Shown one piece after another: positions 37,730 to 47,490 of a stretch of DNA of 64,000 bases. The notes under the pieces were generated by a model. It searched no databases. It had not been told where the DNA came from and was given only the letters and a program-made list of their open reading frames with translations. This DNA is from Pseudomonas sp. BN417. GTDB lineage: Bacteria > Pseudomonadota > Gammaproteobacteria > Pseudomonadales > Pseudomonadaceae. The stretch spans positions 117 to 64,116 of the forward strand of contig NZ_SSOJ01000123.1 in assembly GCF_029871205.1 (NCBI RefSeq), in the 5' to 3' direction. The stretch's first letter is position 1; each line of letters starts with the position of its first letter. The position numbers and the translations under genes were made by a program.

Positions 37730-39943
37730 ATGGAGCACCAAACCGCACCACTCAAGCTTTCGCAGCGCAACCTGCTGGCTGCCGCTGTCGGCGTCGCCCT
37801 CGCCAGCCTGGCCAGTCATGCCATGGCCGATGGGCAGGGCAAGGCCATGCAACTCGACAACGTGACTGTCGATGGCAAGCGCGACAAACCCTACAAGGTC
37901 GAGCGCTCGGCTTCGGCGAAGTACGCCGTACCCCTGCTGGACACGCCACAGACCATCACGGTGGTGCCCCAGGAGGTGATCCAGGACCAGAAGGCGCTGA
38001 GCCTGCGCGAAGTGCTGTCCAACGTCTCCGGCATTACCTTCAACGCCGGTGAGGGCGGCGGCGGTTCCGGCGACAGCATCAACATCCGCGGCTTCTCGGC
38101 CAGTTCCAACATGCAGATCGACGGCCTGCGCGACAGCGCGCAGAACAACCGCACCGACACCTTCAACATCGAGCAGGTGGAAGTGATCAAGGGCCCCAAC
38201 TCGGTATTCGGTGGCATGGGCACCACCGGTGGCACGGTCAATCAGATCACCAAGCAACCGCAGGGCGAGGCCTTCACCCGCATCGGCGCGGGCCTGGGCA
38301 CCGACAGCTACCACCGCCTGACTCTGGATACCAACCAGCCGCTGGAGGAGGTCGGCAATGGCAGCGCCTTCCGCCTCAACCTCATGGCCCATGAGAACGA
38401 CGTTCCAGACCGCAAGCAGATCGAGCGCGAGCGCTGGGGCATCGCACCGTCCCTGGCGCTGGGGCTCAGCGAAGACACGCGGCTGACCCTGAGCTATTTC
38501 CATCAGACCGACGACAATCTGCCCGACTATGGCGTGCCCATCTTCAACGGCAAGCGGGTGGCTGGCGTCAGCCGCGATGCTTACTTCGGCTTTCGCAACC
38601 TGGACAAGGAAGAGATCAGCCAGAACGCCTTCACCATCAAGCTGGAGCACCAGTTCAATGACGACCTGTCGCTGCAGAACCTCACCCGCTATAGCCAGGT
38701 CCACCGCGACACGGTGATTTCCGCTGCTCACGTCAACATCGACAAGCTGCCTCCGGGCAAGTATCTGCCGGCCGGTCCGCAAGCCTATGGGCGCGACGTC
38801 ACCAGCAAGATGTGGATCAACCAGACCAGTCTCACCGCCAACTTCGACACTCTGGGACTCGGGCATACCTTCGTAGGTGGCCTGGAGGTTTCCCGCGAGA
38901 CCTATGACCGCGACGTCTATTCCTACGGCCTCAAGTTTCCGAAGGGCGGGTACGACCTGGCCAGCCCGCCGGGCTACTGGAGCGGGCCGACCGACAAGGG
39001 CACGTCCTCCAAGGTCGAGACGCGCCTGATCGACCGGGCGCTCTACGCCTTCGACACCATTGCCCTGGACGAGATGTGGGACCTGAGCCTGGGCCTGCGC
39101 TACGACTGGGTGGATGGCGACGCCGAGAACCGCAGCCAGGCCAAGGGCACCTGGACCGCCAAGGGCTACAGCTCCAGCGACGAGCGCCTCAGCAGCCGTG
39201 CCGGGCTGGTGTTCAAGCCTACCGATTTCGGCCGCCTCTATGTCGCCTGGGGCAACTCCTTCAACCCTTCGGCGGAGAACCTCGCGACCTCGGGCGCGGG
39301 CCTGAGCGAGGCGACCCAGAAGCTCGGTCCGGAAAAGAACGAGACCTGGGAGCTGGGCACCAAGTGGGAGCTGCTGGAGCGTCGCCTGGAGCTGGATGCC
39401 GCCATCTTCCAGGTGGAGAAGAAGAACGCGCGGGCCACCATGGCCGACGGTTCCACCGCCCTGGCGGGTGATCGCCGGGTACAAGGCGTCGAGCTGGCCG
39501 CCACTGGCAAGCTCACCGAACAGTGGAGCCTGTTCGCCAACTTCACCTACCTCGACAGCGAAACCCGCAAGGACGCCAACACGCCTAAGGGCCTCGCAAC
39601 CGTGGGGCAGGCCCTGGCCAACACGCCGCCGCGCTCCTTCAACCTCTGGACCACCTATGACCTGCCGGGCAATGTCCGCGTCGGCTATGGCACGCGCTAT
39701 GTCAGCGAGCGCAACCTGACCTCGTCCGACGACCGGATCAAGCTGGACGAATACTGGCTGCACAACGCCATGCTCGGCTACAAGGCCAGCGAGAACCTGG
39801 ACCTGCAGCTGAACCTCAACAACCTGTTCGACAAGGACTATGTGGAGCGCGTGCGCACCACCCTGGGCGACGCAGCCCGGTCTTCCGCCATCGAATACGG
39901 CGATGCGCGTTCGGCCGTCCTTTCCGCCACGCTGTCCTTCTGA
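37730..39943 (+). CDS. piuA: TonB-dependent catechol-siderophore receptor, PiuA-like (copy 1)
   Basis: This is a 737-residue outer-membrane receptor from the ATG at 37730 (MEHQTAPLKLSQRNL) with GGGGAG upstream. The signal peptide ends SHAMA near residue 31. The TonB-box/plug region begins LDNVTVDGKRDKPYKVE; the plug shows TPQTITVVPQEVI and GGGGSGDSINIRGFSASSN. The barrel ends YGDARSAVLSATLSF with the terminal Phe needed for Bam insertion. In P. aeruginosa the gene next to piuC is PiuA (PA4514), an entry route for siderophore mimetics. A second, similar receptor lies at 42321. Regulation by Fur is indicated by the upstream box. Confidence 0.9.
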   Translation: MEHQTAPLKLSQRNLLAAAVGVALASLASHAMADGQGKAMQLDNVTVDGKRDKPYKVERSASAKYAVPLLDTPQTITVVPQEVIQDQKALSLREVLSNVSGITFNAGEGGGGSGDSINIRGFSASSNMQIDGLRDSAQNNRTDTFNIEQVEVIKGPNSVFGGMGTTGGTVNQITKQPQGEAFTRIGAGLGTDSYHRLTLDTNQPLEEVGNGSAFRLNLMAHENDVPDRKQIERERWGIAPSLALGLSEDTRLTLSYFHQTDDNLPDYGVPIFNGKRVAGVSRDAYFGFRNLDKEEISQNAFTIKLEHQFNDDLSLQNLTRYSQVHRDTVISAAHVNIDKLPPGKYLPAGPQAYGRDVTSKMWINQTSLTANFDTLGLGHTFVGGLEVSRETYDRDVYSYGLKFPKGGYDLASPPGYWSGPTDKGTSSKVETRLIDRALYAFDTIALDEMWDLSLGLRYDWVDGDAENRSQAKGTWTAKGYSSSDERLSSRAGLVFKPTDFGRLYVAWGNSFNPSAENLATSGAGLSEATQKLGPEKNETWELGTKWELLERRLELDAAIFQVEKKNARATMADGSTALAGDRRVQGVELAATGKLTEQWSLFANFTYLDSETRKDANTPKGLATVGQALANTPPRSFNLWTTYDLPGNVRVGYGTRYVSERNLTSSDDRIKLDEYWLHNAMLGYKASENLDLQLNLNNLFDKDYVERVRTTLGDAARSSAIEYGDARSAVLSATLSF

Positions 39944-40045
39944 CCCCGGCCAACCCAAGGTAAAAAAGCCACACCTTTCTCCTGGGCGGCATCTTGTCTC
40001 TGGTTCCTTGCGCCTTGCTGCCCAAGTAAGATGAGCGCCAGTTTT

Positions 40046-40062
40046 ATTTGCGAACGCTTATC
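40046..40062. promoter_or_regulatory. predicted Fur box of piuC
   Basis: ATTTGCGAACGCTTATC, whose reverse complement GATAAGCGTTCGCAAAT closely matches the boxes before both receptors. It is 43 bp before the piuC start. Confidence 0.75.
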
Positions 40063-40104
40063 AGCCGGCTCTCCAATCGGGCGCCGCTTAGGAGGGTAAC
40101 CACC

Positions 40105-40785
40105 GTGATGCTGCACATCCCTGACGTGCTCACGCCCGAGCAAGTGCGCAAGATCCGCGCGGCACTGGAGCAGGCCAACTGGGTCGATGGTCGCGGCACG
40201 GCAGGGCATATGGCCGTCCGCGCCAAGGACAACCAGCAGCTGGCCCAGGACGACGCGCTGGCCATCGAGATCGGTGACTTCATCGTCGAGCGCCTGGGCA
40301 GTAACCCGCAATTCTTCGCTGCGGCCCTGCCGCTGAAAGTCCTGCCGCCGCGCTTCAATCGCTACAGCGGCGGCGGCACCTACGGCAACCACGTCGACAA
40401 CGCCATCTTCAGTGTGCCGGGCACGCAGCACCGGGTGCGCAGCGACCTCTCCGCCACCCTGTTCTTCAGCGATCCCGACGAATACGAAGGCGGCGAGCTG
40501 ATAGTCGAAGACACCTACGGCAGCCACAGCGTCAAGCTGCCCGCGGGGCATCTGGTGCTCTATCCCGGTAGCAGCCTGCACCGGGTAAACCCGGTGACCC
40601 GTGGTGCGCGCATGGCCTCGTTCATGTGGATCCAGAGCCTGGTCCGCGAGGACAGCCAGCGTTCCATGCTGCTGGAGCTGGACCGCGCCATCCAGCAACT
40701 GACCCGAGAAGCGCCGGAAAGCGAGGCCCTGGTGCGTCTCAGCGGCGTCTACCACAATCTGCTGCGGCACTGGTCGAACACCTGA
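40105..40785 (+). CDS. piuC: PKHD-type Fe(II)/2-oxoglutarate hydroxylase PiuC
   Basis: This is a 226-residue dioxygenase from the GTG at 40105 ([14 protein letters not shown]), 8 nt after AGGAGGG; the ATG at 40108 is the alternative. The iron triad is His96, Asp98 (GNHVDNA) and His159 ([14 protein letters not shown]), with the 2-oxoglutarate arginine Arg169. The substrate of PiuC is not established. The gene is Fur-boxed and followed by an FMN hydroxy-acid oxidase after 11 bp. Confidence 0.93.
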   Translation: MMLHIPDVLTPEQVRKIRAALEQANWVDGRGTAGHMAVRAKDNQQLAQDDALAIEIGDFIVERLGSNPQFFAAALPLKVLPPRFNRYSGGGTYGNHVDNAIFSVPGTQHRVRSDLSATLFFSDPDEYEGGELIVEDTYGSHSVKLPAGHLVLYPGSSLHRVNPVTRGARMASFMWIQSLVREDSQRSMLLELDRAIQQLTREAPESEALVRLSGVYHNLLRHWSNT

Positions 40786-40796
40786 GCAGGCCCGCC

Positions 40797-41900
40797 ATGA
40801 TGCCCCTTCCGAAGCTCCAGCAGATTCCCGCCGAAATCGCCGCGGTCGCCGACTACGAGCCCTTCGCCCGCGAGCGGATGACGCCCCAGGCCTGGGCCTA
40901 TCTGGCCGGCGGTGCGGCGGACGAACTCACCCTGGCCGACAACCTCGCGGCCTTCCAGCGCGTGCGCCTGCTCAATCGGGTGCTGGAAGACCTCAGGGGA
41001 GGTCATACGCGGCTGCAGCTCTGTGGCCTCGATCTGGACTACCCCATTCTCCTGGCTCCTGTGGCCTTCCAGAAACTGGCCCATCCGGACGGCGAACTGG
41101 CCAGCGTGCTCGGCGCCTCGGCCATGGGCGCGGCCATGGTGGTCAGCACCCAGGCCGGTGTCAGTCTTGAGGCTATCGCCCAGGCGGCGCAGACGCCGCT
41201 CTGGTTCCAGCTCTACATCCAGCCGGACCGGGGGTTCACCCGTGAGCTGGTGCAGCGCGCCGAGGCCGCCGGCTACCGCGCGCTGGTGGTGACGGTGGAC
41301 GCACCGGTGAACGGCATGCGCAACCGCGAACAGCGCAGCGGCTTCGTCCTCCCGGATGGTGTCGAGGCCGTCAATCTGAAGGGCATGCGCAGCCTGCCGC
41401 CAAGTGTCGCCCAGCCGGGTGCCAGCCCGTTGTTCGGCAGCCCGCTGCTGGAGCACGCGCCCACCTGGAAGGACCTCGAGTGGCTGCAATCGCTCACCCG
41501 CTTGCCGGTGCTGGTCAAGGGCGTGATGAACCCCCGGGATGCCACGCGGGCGGTGGAGCAGGGCGTCGACGGCATAGTGGTCTCCAACCATGGCGGCCGC
41601 ACCCTGGACGGTATGCCCGCCACCCTGGATGTGCTGCCGGCGGTGGTTCGGGCGGTGGAGGGCAAGGTGCCGGTATTGCTCGATGGTGGTATCCGCCGCG
41701 GCACCGATGTATTCAAGGCCCTGGCCCTGGGCGCCAACGCGGTGATGATCGGCCGGCCCTATGTGCATGGCCTGGCAACGGCAGGCGCTTCGGGGGTGGC
41801 CCACGTGCTGCACTTGCTGCGCACGGAACTGGAGGTGGCCATGGCCCTGGCTGGCTGCCCGAACCTGCCCTCCATCGACGCTTCGCTGATCTGGCGCTGA
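40797..41900 (+). CDS. FMN-dependent alpha-hydroxy-acid oxidase/dehydrogenase
   Basis: This 367-residue TIM-barrel flavoprotein is of the lactate/glycolate oxidase family. It starts at the ATG at 40797; a second ATG follows at 40800. Motifs are LAPVAFQKLAHPDGE, WFQLYIQPDRGFT, VTVDAPVNGMRNRE, VLVKGVMNP (FMN Lys), and the catalytic SNHGGRTLDG with DGGIRRGTDVFKAL for FMN phosphate. It oxidises 2-hydroxy acids such as lactate or glycolate. It appears operonic with piuC and so iron-regulated, an unusual context for this family. Substrate unknown. Confidence 0.9.
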   Translation: MMPLPKLQQIPAEIAAVADYEPFARERMTPQAWAYLAGGAADELTLADNLAAFQRVRLLNRVLEDLRGGHTRLQLCGLDLDYPILLAPVAFQKLAHPDGELASVLGASAMGAAMVVSTQAGVSLEAIAQAAQTPLWFQLYIQPDRGFTRELVQRAEAAGYRALVVTVDAPVNGMRNREQRSGFVLPDGVEAVNLKGMRSLPPSVAQPGASPLFGSPLLEHAPTWKDLEWLQSLTRLPVLVKGVMNPRDATRAVEQGVDGIVVSNHGGRTLDGMPATLDVLPAVVRAVEGKVPVLLDGGIRRGTDVFKALALGANAVMIGRPYVHGLATAGASGVAHVLHLLRTELEVAMALAGCPNLPSIDASLIWR

Positions 41901-41944
41901 GTACTTCAGCGCTCCCCCACTGACTCCAGGGAAAGGTCCAGTGG

Positions 41945-42035
41945 CGTAGGGTGCGCTGTGCGCACCGGAGATCGGTGTTGGCAGGCTCGATATCCGCTCC
42001 TGGCAAAGGGGGCGGTGCCCACGGCGCACCCTACG
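41945..42035. repeat. palindromic repeat gtagggtgcgc
   Basis: CGTAGGGTGCGCTGTGCGCA and CACGGCGCACCCTACG form the two arms. The same element forms the heart of the tandem duplication at 7767-8002. Confidence 0.88.
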
Positions 42036-42074
42036 ACGCGGCTCGCGGTGCAACTCGTTCTGTAGAGTTTCAAG

Positions 42075-42106
42075 GCCGAAAAGTGACTGGCAAGTCACTT
42101 TTCGGC
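42075..42106 (+). terminator. strong hairpin after hydroxy-acid oxidase gene
   Basis: GCCGAAAAGTGACT and AGTCACTTTTCGGC form a perfect 14-bp stem with a GGCA loop, followed by ttgattctttt. It could terminate the piuC operon. Confidence 0.7.
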
Positions 42107-42267
42107 TTGATTCTTTTCGTGCTTCGGGATAGCACCAGTGGGCAGTCCTATTCGCCGGAATTGGGTGAAATAGCCGGCAATATCAACCTATTCGTGGCCC
42201 GTTTTAGAGAGGGAAGTTTCCGATATAAATGTAAAGATTATGTAAAGGACGTGTATTTATCTTTACT

Positions 42268-42284
42268 GATAAACATTCGCAAAT
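42268..42284 (+). promoter_or_regulatory. predicted Fur box of receptor 2
   Basis: GATAAACATTCGCAAAT, 36 bp before the receptor ATG, has the same layout as the box of receptor 1. Confidence 0.75.
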
Positions 42285-42320
42285 AGAATCGCGCCTCAAA
42301 TTCACTGGGGAGTGATTCTT

Positions 42321-44525
42321 ATGAGCAACAAGAATAGTCTGCCGCAACGCGCCATCCTGGCCAGCGCCATCGGCCTGGCAGTCGCATCGTCCGCAAATTT
42401 TTCGCTGGCCGAAGAGCAGAAACAGGCCCTGCAACTCGATAGCGTGACGGTCGACGGCAAGGCAGTGAAAACCTACAAGGTCGAGCAATCCTCCTCCGTC
42501 AAATACACCGCCCCGCTGCTGGATACGCCGCAGACCATTACCGTCGTACCCAAGGAAGTCATCCAGGAGCAGCAGGCCCTGAGCCTGCGCCAGGTACTGT
42601 CCAACGTTTCCGGCATCACCTTCAACGCCGGCGAGGGTGGCGGCGGTTCCGGCGACAGCATCAACATCCGCGGCTTCTCCGCGAACAACAACATCCAGAT
42701 CGATGGCCTGCGCGACAGCGCCCAGACCAGCCGCACCGACACCTTCAACATCGAGCAGGTCGAGGTCATCAAGGGCCCGAACTCGGTGTTCGGCGGCGCC
42801 GGCACCACCGGCGGCAGCATCAATATCATCAGCAAGCAGCCCCATGACAACGCCTTCACCACCCTGGGCGGCGGCCTCGGCACCGACAACTATCACCGCC
42901 TGACCCTGGACGCCAACCAGCCGCTGGAAGGCGTGGGCAGTGACAGTGCGTTTCGCGTGAACCTGATGGCCCACGAGAACGACGTACCCGGCCGTGACGA
43001 GATCGACCGCGAGCGCTGGGGCGTTGCGCCCTCCCTGCGCCTGGGCTTCAACGATTCCACCCGCCTGACCCTGAGCGCCTTCCACCAGACCGACGACAAC
43101 CTGCCGGACTACGGCGTACCGGCCCGCAACGGCAAGAAGCTCGCCGGCGTCAGCCGCGAGGACTACTTCGGCTGGGAGAACCTGGACAAGGACGAGATCG
43201 ACCAGAACGCCTTCACTGCGAACCTCGAGCACGATTTCAACGAGAACCTGCGCCTGCAGAACCTCACCCGCTACAGCCGCATCGACCGCAACACCATAGT
43301 CTCGGCGTCCCACGTCAACATCGAAGGCGTTCCGCCAGGCCGCTACCGCCCGGCGGGGCCTCAGGCTTCCGGCCGCGACACCACCACCGAGATGTGGATC
43401 AACCAGACCAACCTGCGGGCCAGCTTCGACACCCTCGGACTGGGTCATGAGCTGGTCACCGGTGCCGAGATATCCCGTGAGGACTTCGATCTCAAGAGCT
43501 ACAACCACGGTCTCGGCAACGCCCTGTATCCGTCCAACGGTTTCGACCTGAGCAATCCGCCCGGTCATTGGGATGGCCCGGTCACCAAGGCCACCAGCAG
43601 CTATACCGAGAACCAGTTGGACGACAAGGCGCTGTATGTCTTCGACACCATCGCCCTGCACGAGCAGTGGGACTTGAACCTGGGCCTGCGCTATGACTGG
43701 TTCGACGGCAACAGCAAGACTTACTCCGCGACCCATGCCGAGACTGGCGACTTCACCTCCAAGGATGAAGAGCTGAGCAGCCGTGCCGGCCTGGTCTACA
43801 AGCCGGTGGAGAACGGCCGCATCTATGTGGCCTGGGGCACTTCCTTCAACCCCTCCGCGGAGGCGCTGGCGTCCAACGGCGGCGGTGTGACTGACCATAC
43901 CGAAAACCTGGACCCGGAAAAGAACGAGACCTGGGAACTGGGGACCAAGTGGGAGCTGCTGGGTGGTCGCCTGCAAGTGGACGGCGCGGTGTTCCGCGTA
44001 GAGAAGACCGACGCGCGCGAAACCATGGCCGACGGTTCCACCCAGCTGGCAGGCAAGCAGCGGGTGCAAGGCGTTGAGCTCGGTCTGACCGGGCACATCA
44101 CCGAGCAGTGGGATGTCTTCGCCAACTACACCTTCCAGGATAGCGAGACGCTCGAAGCGGCCAACACCGCCGCCGGCATCGCTCGTGAAGGCCAGGCGCT
44201 GGGCAACACCCCGCCGCGCTCCTTCAACCTGTGGACCACCTACGAACTGCCGGAAGGCTGGACCCTGGGCTACGGCGCGCGCTACGTCAGCGAGCGTAAC
44301 GTCAGCTCCAGCACCACCGCCAAGCTGGATGCCTACTGGGTGCATAACGCGATGGTCGGCTACAGGGTCAACAAAGAGCTGGACCTGCAGTTGAACGTCA
44401 ACAATCTGTTCGACAAGGACTACGTGGAGCGCGTACGCCAGCAGAACGGCACCGATGCCCGCTCCTCGGCCGTCGAGTACGGCGACGCGCGGTCGGCGAT
44501 CCTGACCGCGACCTACTCGTTCTGA
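42321..44525 (+). CDS. TonB-dependent siderophore receptor, PiuA-like (copy 2)
   Basis: This 734-residue receptor starts at the ATG at 42321 (MSNKNSLPQRAIL) with GGGGAG 9 nt upstream. It has a signal peptide, plug and barrel arranged as in copy 1, with long identical blocks (NVSGITFNAGEGGGGSGDSI, FHQTDDNLPDYGVP, NLFDKDYVERVR). It ends YGDARSAILTATYSF. The surface-loop regions differ, for example around residues 350-420, so ligands may differ. It is separated from copy 1 by piuC and the oxidase gene. It is probably the equivalent of a PiuD-type paralogue; the exact name is not certain. Confidence 0.88.
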   Translation: MSNKNSLPQRAILASAIGLAVASSANFSLAEEQKQALQLDSVTVDGKAVKTYKVEQSSSVKYTAPLLDTPQTITVVPKEVIQEQQALSLRQVLSNVSGITFNAGEGGGGSGDSINIRGFSANNNIQIDGLRDSAQTSRTDTFNIEQVEVIKGPNSVFGGAGTTGGSINIISKQPHDNAFTTLGGGLGTDNYHRLTLDANQPLEGVGSDSAFRVNLMAHENDVPGRDEIDRERWGVAPSLRLGFNDSTRLTLSAFHQTDDNLPDYGVPARNGKKLAGVSREDYFGWENLDKDEIDQNAFTANLEHDFNENLRLQNLTRYSRIDRNTIVSASHVNIEGVPPGRYRPAGPQASGRDTTTEMWINQTNLRASFDTLGLGHELVTGAEISREDFDLKSYNHGLGNALYPSNGFDLSNPPGHWDGPVTKATSSYTENQLDDKALYVFDTIALHEQWDLNLGLRYDWFDGNSKTYSATHAETGDFTSKDEELSSRAGLVYKPVENGRIYVAWGTSFNPSAEALASNGGGVTDHTENLDPEKNETWELGTKWELLGGRLQVDGAVFRVEKTDARETMADGSTQLAGKQRVQGVELGLTGHITEQWDVFANYTFQDSETLEAANTAAGIAREGQALGNTPPRSFNLWTTYELPEGWTLGYGARYVSERNVSSSTTAKLDAYWVHNAMVGYRVNKELDLQLNVNNLFDKDYVERVRQQNGTDARSSAVEYGDARSAILTATYSF

Positions 44526-44607
44526 CGAACGACCCGGGGGCCCTGCGCAAGGCAGGGTCCTCGGACAAGGCTGTAAATAAAAGGTAAAAGCTCTGATTCC
44601 TGGTTTA

Positions 44608-44626
44608 ATGCATCCCGTTCTCAAAT
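44608..44626 (+). promoter_or_regulatory. weak Fur box of the PepSY-flavoprotein gene
   Basis: ATGCATCCCGTTCTCAAAT ends with the same TCAAAT and AAAATCGCC run that follows both receptor boxes (CAAATAGAGTCGC, CAAATAGAATCGC). It is less complete than the others. Confidence 0.5.
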
Positions 44627-44707
44627 AAAATCGCCTCCCGGTCAGGCATGGGGCCGACCGCAAGAGCGATCCGCCGCGCCGTCAGGCGCGCGCCCGAGGA
44701 AGATCAC

Positions 44708-47269
44708 GTGTTGAAGAAGACCCTGTTCCAGCTGCACTGGCTGTTCGGTATCAGTGCCGGGCTGGTACTGGCCCTGATGGGCGTCACTGGGGCCGCCTAT
44801 AGCTTCCAGGAGGAAATCCTAAGCCTGCTCAACCCTGAGACCCTGCAGGTCCAGGTGCGCGACACTGGCGTGCTGCCGCCTGCCGAGCTGGTGAGCAGGA
44901 TAGAAGCTGCCGAAGGCAAGAAGGTCGTCCGCCTCGGGGTGGAAACCGGGTCCGATCAAGCCGCCCGGGTCTTCTTCGCGCCTCCGCCCGGCGAGCACCG
45001 TGGCCCCATGCGTTACTTCGACCCTTACACCGGCGAGTTGCTGGGCGAGCCGTCCGGCCAGGTGTTCTTCGACCTGATGCTGCAGCTGCACCGGTTCCTC
45101 GCCATGGGCGAGTTCGGCAAGCAGATCACCGCCGCCTGCACCCTGATCCTGATCTTCTTCTGCCTCTCCGGCCTCTACCTGCGCTGGCCGCGCAAGGCCG
45201 GCAGCTGGCGCGCCTGGTTGACCCTCGACTGGTCGCGCAAGGGGCGCAGCTTCAACTGGGACCTGCATGCGGTGGCCGGCACCTGGTGCCTGGCGTTCTA
45301 TCTCCTGGCCGCGCTGACCGGCCTGTTCTGGTCCTACGACTGGTACCGCGAAGGCCTCAATCGACTGCTCTCCGATGCACCCGCCGGGCAGCAGGGCAAG
45401 CCTGGCGAGCGCCGTGGCGAAGGCCGCGGCCGCCCCGGCATGCATGCGCCCTCCGGCCCGCCGCTGGTGGTGGACTATGACGCGGTGTGGAAGAGCATCC
45501 GCGACACCGCGGGCCCGGACATGACCGCCTACAACCTGCGCCTGCCGCCGGTGGGCGGCCAGCCGGCCACCGTCTTCTACCTGCTGGAAGGCGCCGACCA
45601 TCCGCGCGCGCTGAACCAGATCACCCTCGACCCGGCCAGCGGCAAGGTGCTGCGCAGCGACCGCTATACCGACAAGAGCTTCAAGGCCCAACTGCTCACC
45701 AGCATCTACGCCTTGCACGTGGGCGAATACTTCGGCCTGCCGGGGCGCATCCTGGTGATGCTGGCCAGCCTGAGCATGCCGCTGTTCTTCGTCACCGGTT
45801 GGTTGCTCTATCTCGACCGCCGGCGCAAGAAGAGCGCGATCAAGGCCGCCCGTGGCGGGCTGGAGGCGAGTGCCGGCAACGATTCCTGGCTGATCGGCTT
45901 CGCCAGCCAGAGCGGTTTCGCCGAGCAGGTGGCCTGGCAGAGCGCTGGCCAGCTGCAGGCCGCAGGCCTGCCGGTGCGCGTCGAGCCCCTGGCGGCACTG
46001 GACGGCGGCACCCTGGCCCAGGCCCGCAATGCGCTCTTCGTGGTCAGCACCTTCGGTGATGGGGAGGCCCCGGACAATGCCCGTGGCTTCGAGCGCAAGG
46101 TGCTCGGCCAGGCCTCCCAACTCGCCGGCCTGCGCTTCGCCGTGCTGGCCCTCGGCGATCGCCAGTACGAGCAGTTCTGCGGTTTCGGCCGACGCCTGCA
46201 GGCCTGGCTGAAAGGGCAGGGCGCCAGCCAGCTGTTCGACCCGGTGGAAGTGGACAACGGCGACAGCGGGGCCCTGCAGCAGTGGCAGCAACAGCTCGCC
46301 CAGGTTTCCGGTAACGCCGTACTGACGCCCTGGAGTGGCCCGGCTTTCGAGAGCTGGACCCTGGAAGGCCGCGAACATCTCAACCCCGGCAGCCAGGGCG
46401 AATCCACCTGGTTGCTGCGCCTGCGTGCACCGGCGGGCAGCCAGATGGACTGGCAGGCCGGCGACCTGGTGGAGATCCTCCCGCGTCAGGCCGAGCCGCG
46501 CATCCAGACCTGGCTCGACCAGCATGGTCTGGACGGCGACGCCCAGGTGGAACTGGACGGCGTGCGCCAGCCGCTGCGCCAGGCCCTGGGCGGACGCCTG
46601 CTGCCGGGCTCCTTCGAGCACCTGGTGGGCCTGCAGCCGCAAGCCCTGGTGCAGGCGCTGATCGGCCTGTCGGTGCGCCAGTACTCCATTGCCTCGCTGG
46701 CCAGCGACGGCGTGCTCGAGCTGATCGTGCGCCAGGAGCAGCATGCCGACGGCAGCCTGGGCATCGCCTCCGGCTGGCTGACCCACCATCTGCCGCAGGG
46801 CGCCGCCGTGCCCCTGCGCCTGCGCCGCAACAGCCGCTTCCACCTGATCGATGAAGACCGCCCGCTGATCTTCATCGGCAATGGCACCGGCCTCGCCGGT
46901 CTGCGTAGCCTGCTCAAGGCCGCCATCGCCGCTGGCCGCAGCCGCAACTGGCTGCTGTTCGGCGAGCGCAACCAGGCCCACGATTTCTATTGCCGCAGTG
47001 AGCTGCAAGCCTGGCTGGCCGAGGGCGAGCTGCAACGCCTGGACCTCGCCTTCTCCCGTGACCAGGCCGAGAAGGTCTATGTGCAGGACCGCTTGCGCGA
47101 GGCCGCCGACGAGTTGCGCGCCTGGCTGGCGGAGGGTGCGGTGATCTATGTCTGTGGCAGCCTGCAGGGCATGGCCGAAGGCGTGGACCGCACCCTGCGC
47201 GACATCCTGGGTGACCAAGCTCTGCAACAGCTGAGCGACGAAGGCCGCTACCGCCGCGACGTGTATTGA
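44708..47269 (+). CDS. PepSY-domain membrane flavoreductase (sulfite-reductase-like flavoprotein)
   Basis: This 853-residue protein starts at a GTG at 44708 with GAGGAAG upstream (start [14 protein letters not shown]). A PepSY-type membrane part spans about residues 1-380, with helices near 9-31, 138-160, 191-212 and 348-370. A flavodoxin domain spans about 393-540 ([24 protein letters not shown]), then FAD/NADPH-binding reductase modules ([23 protein letters not shown]) to the end (YRRDVY). This is the domain order of the gene beside piuA in P. aeruginosa (PA4513). It may reduce ferric-siderophore iron in the periplasm or inner membrane, which is inferred, not shown. Confidence 0.9.
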   Translation: MLKKTLFQLHWLFGISAGLVLALMGVTGAAYSFQEEILSLLNPETLQVQVRDTGVLPPAELVSRIEAAEGKKVVRLGVETGSDQAARVFFAPPPGEHRGPMRYFDPYTGELLGEPSGQVFFDLMLQLHRFLAMGEFGKQITAACTLILIFFCLSGLYLRWPRKAGSWRAWLTLDWSRKGRSFNWDLHAVAGTWCLAFYLLAALTGLFWSYDWYREGLNRLLSDAPAGQQGKPGERRGEGRGRPGMHAPSGPPLVVDYDAVWKSIRDTAGPDMTAYNLRLPPVGGQPATVFYLLEGADHPRALNQITLDPASGKVLRSDRYTDKSFKAQLLTSIYALHVGEYFGLPGRILVMLASLSMPLFFVTGWLLYLDRRRKKSAIKAARGGLEASAGNDSWLIGFASQSGFAEQVAWQSAGQLQAAGLPVRVEPLAALDGGTLAQARNALFVVSTFGDGEAPDNARGFERKVLGQASQLAGLRFAVLALGDRQYEQFCGFGRRLQAWLKGQGASQLFDPVEVDNGDSGALQQWQQQLAQVSGNAVLTPWSGPAFESWTLEGREHLNPGSQGESTWLLRLRAPAGSQMDWQAGDLVEILPRQAEPRIQTWLDQHGLDGDAQVELDGVRQPLRQALGGRLLPGSFEHLVGLQPQALVQALIGLSVRQYSIASLASDGVLELIVRQEQHADGSLGIASGWLTHHLPQGAAVPLRLRRNSRFHLIDEDRPLIFIGNGTGLAGLRSLLKAAIAAGRSRNWLLFGERNQAHDFYCRSELQAWLAEGELQRLDLAFSRDQAEKVYVQDRLREAADELRAWLAEGAVIYVCGSLQGMAEGVDRTLRDILGDQALQQLSDEGRYRRDVY

Positions 47270-47317
47270 GGGCGCTGTGCGCCGAACCGAGTGATCCCTG
47301 CTCCTGGGGAAATGTTC

Positions 47318-47346
47318 GCCCTGCCTCGTGCGGGGCGTTTTTTGGG
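47318..47346 (+). terminator. terminator after PepSY-flavoprotein gene
   Basis: CGCCCTGC-CTCGT-GCGGGGCG with a run of six T, about 48 bp after the stop. Confidence 0.88.
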
Positions 47347-47354
47347 GGCGTCCT

Positions 47355-47440
47355 GTAGGTTGGGCAGAGCGCAGCGAAGCCCAACGGCGGCCCTGTCGGC
47401 GCACGGGATGTTGGGCTCCGGTAGCCCAGCCACAACCTAC
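47355..47440. repeat. palindromic repeat gtaggttggg
   Basis: GTAGGTTGGGCAGAGCGCAG with an inverted CCCAGCCACAACCTAC end, related to the 37367-37474 element. Confidence 0.82.
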
Positions 47441-47490
47441 GTGGAGTTTCGCCCCTACAAGAACGGCGGCTTTTAGCCATAATCGGCTTC

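Noticed and set aside
40797-41900. L-lactate dehydrogenase LldD
   Set aside because: The flavin and catalytic motifs fit the wider alpha-hydroxy-acid oxidase family, but the lld operon neighbours (lldP, lldR) are absent, so the specific name is not supported.
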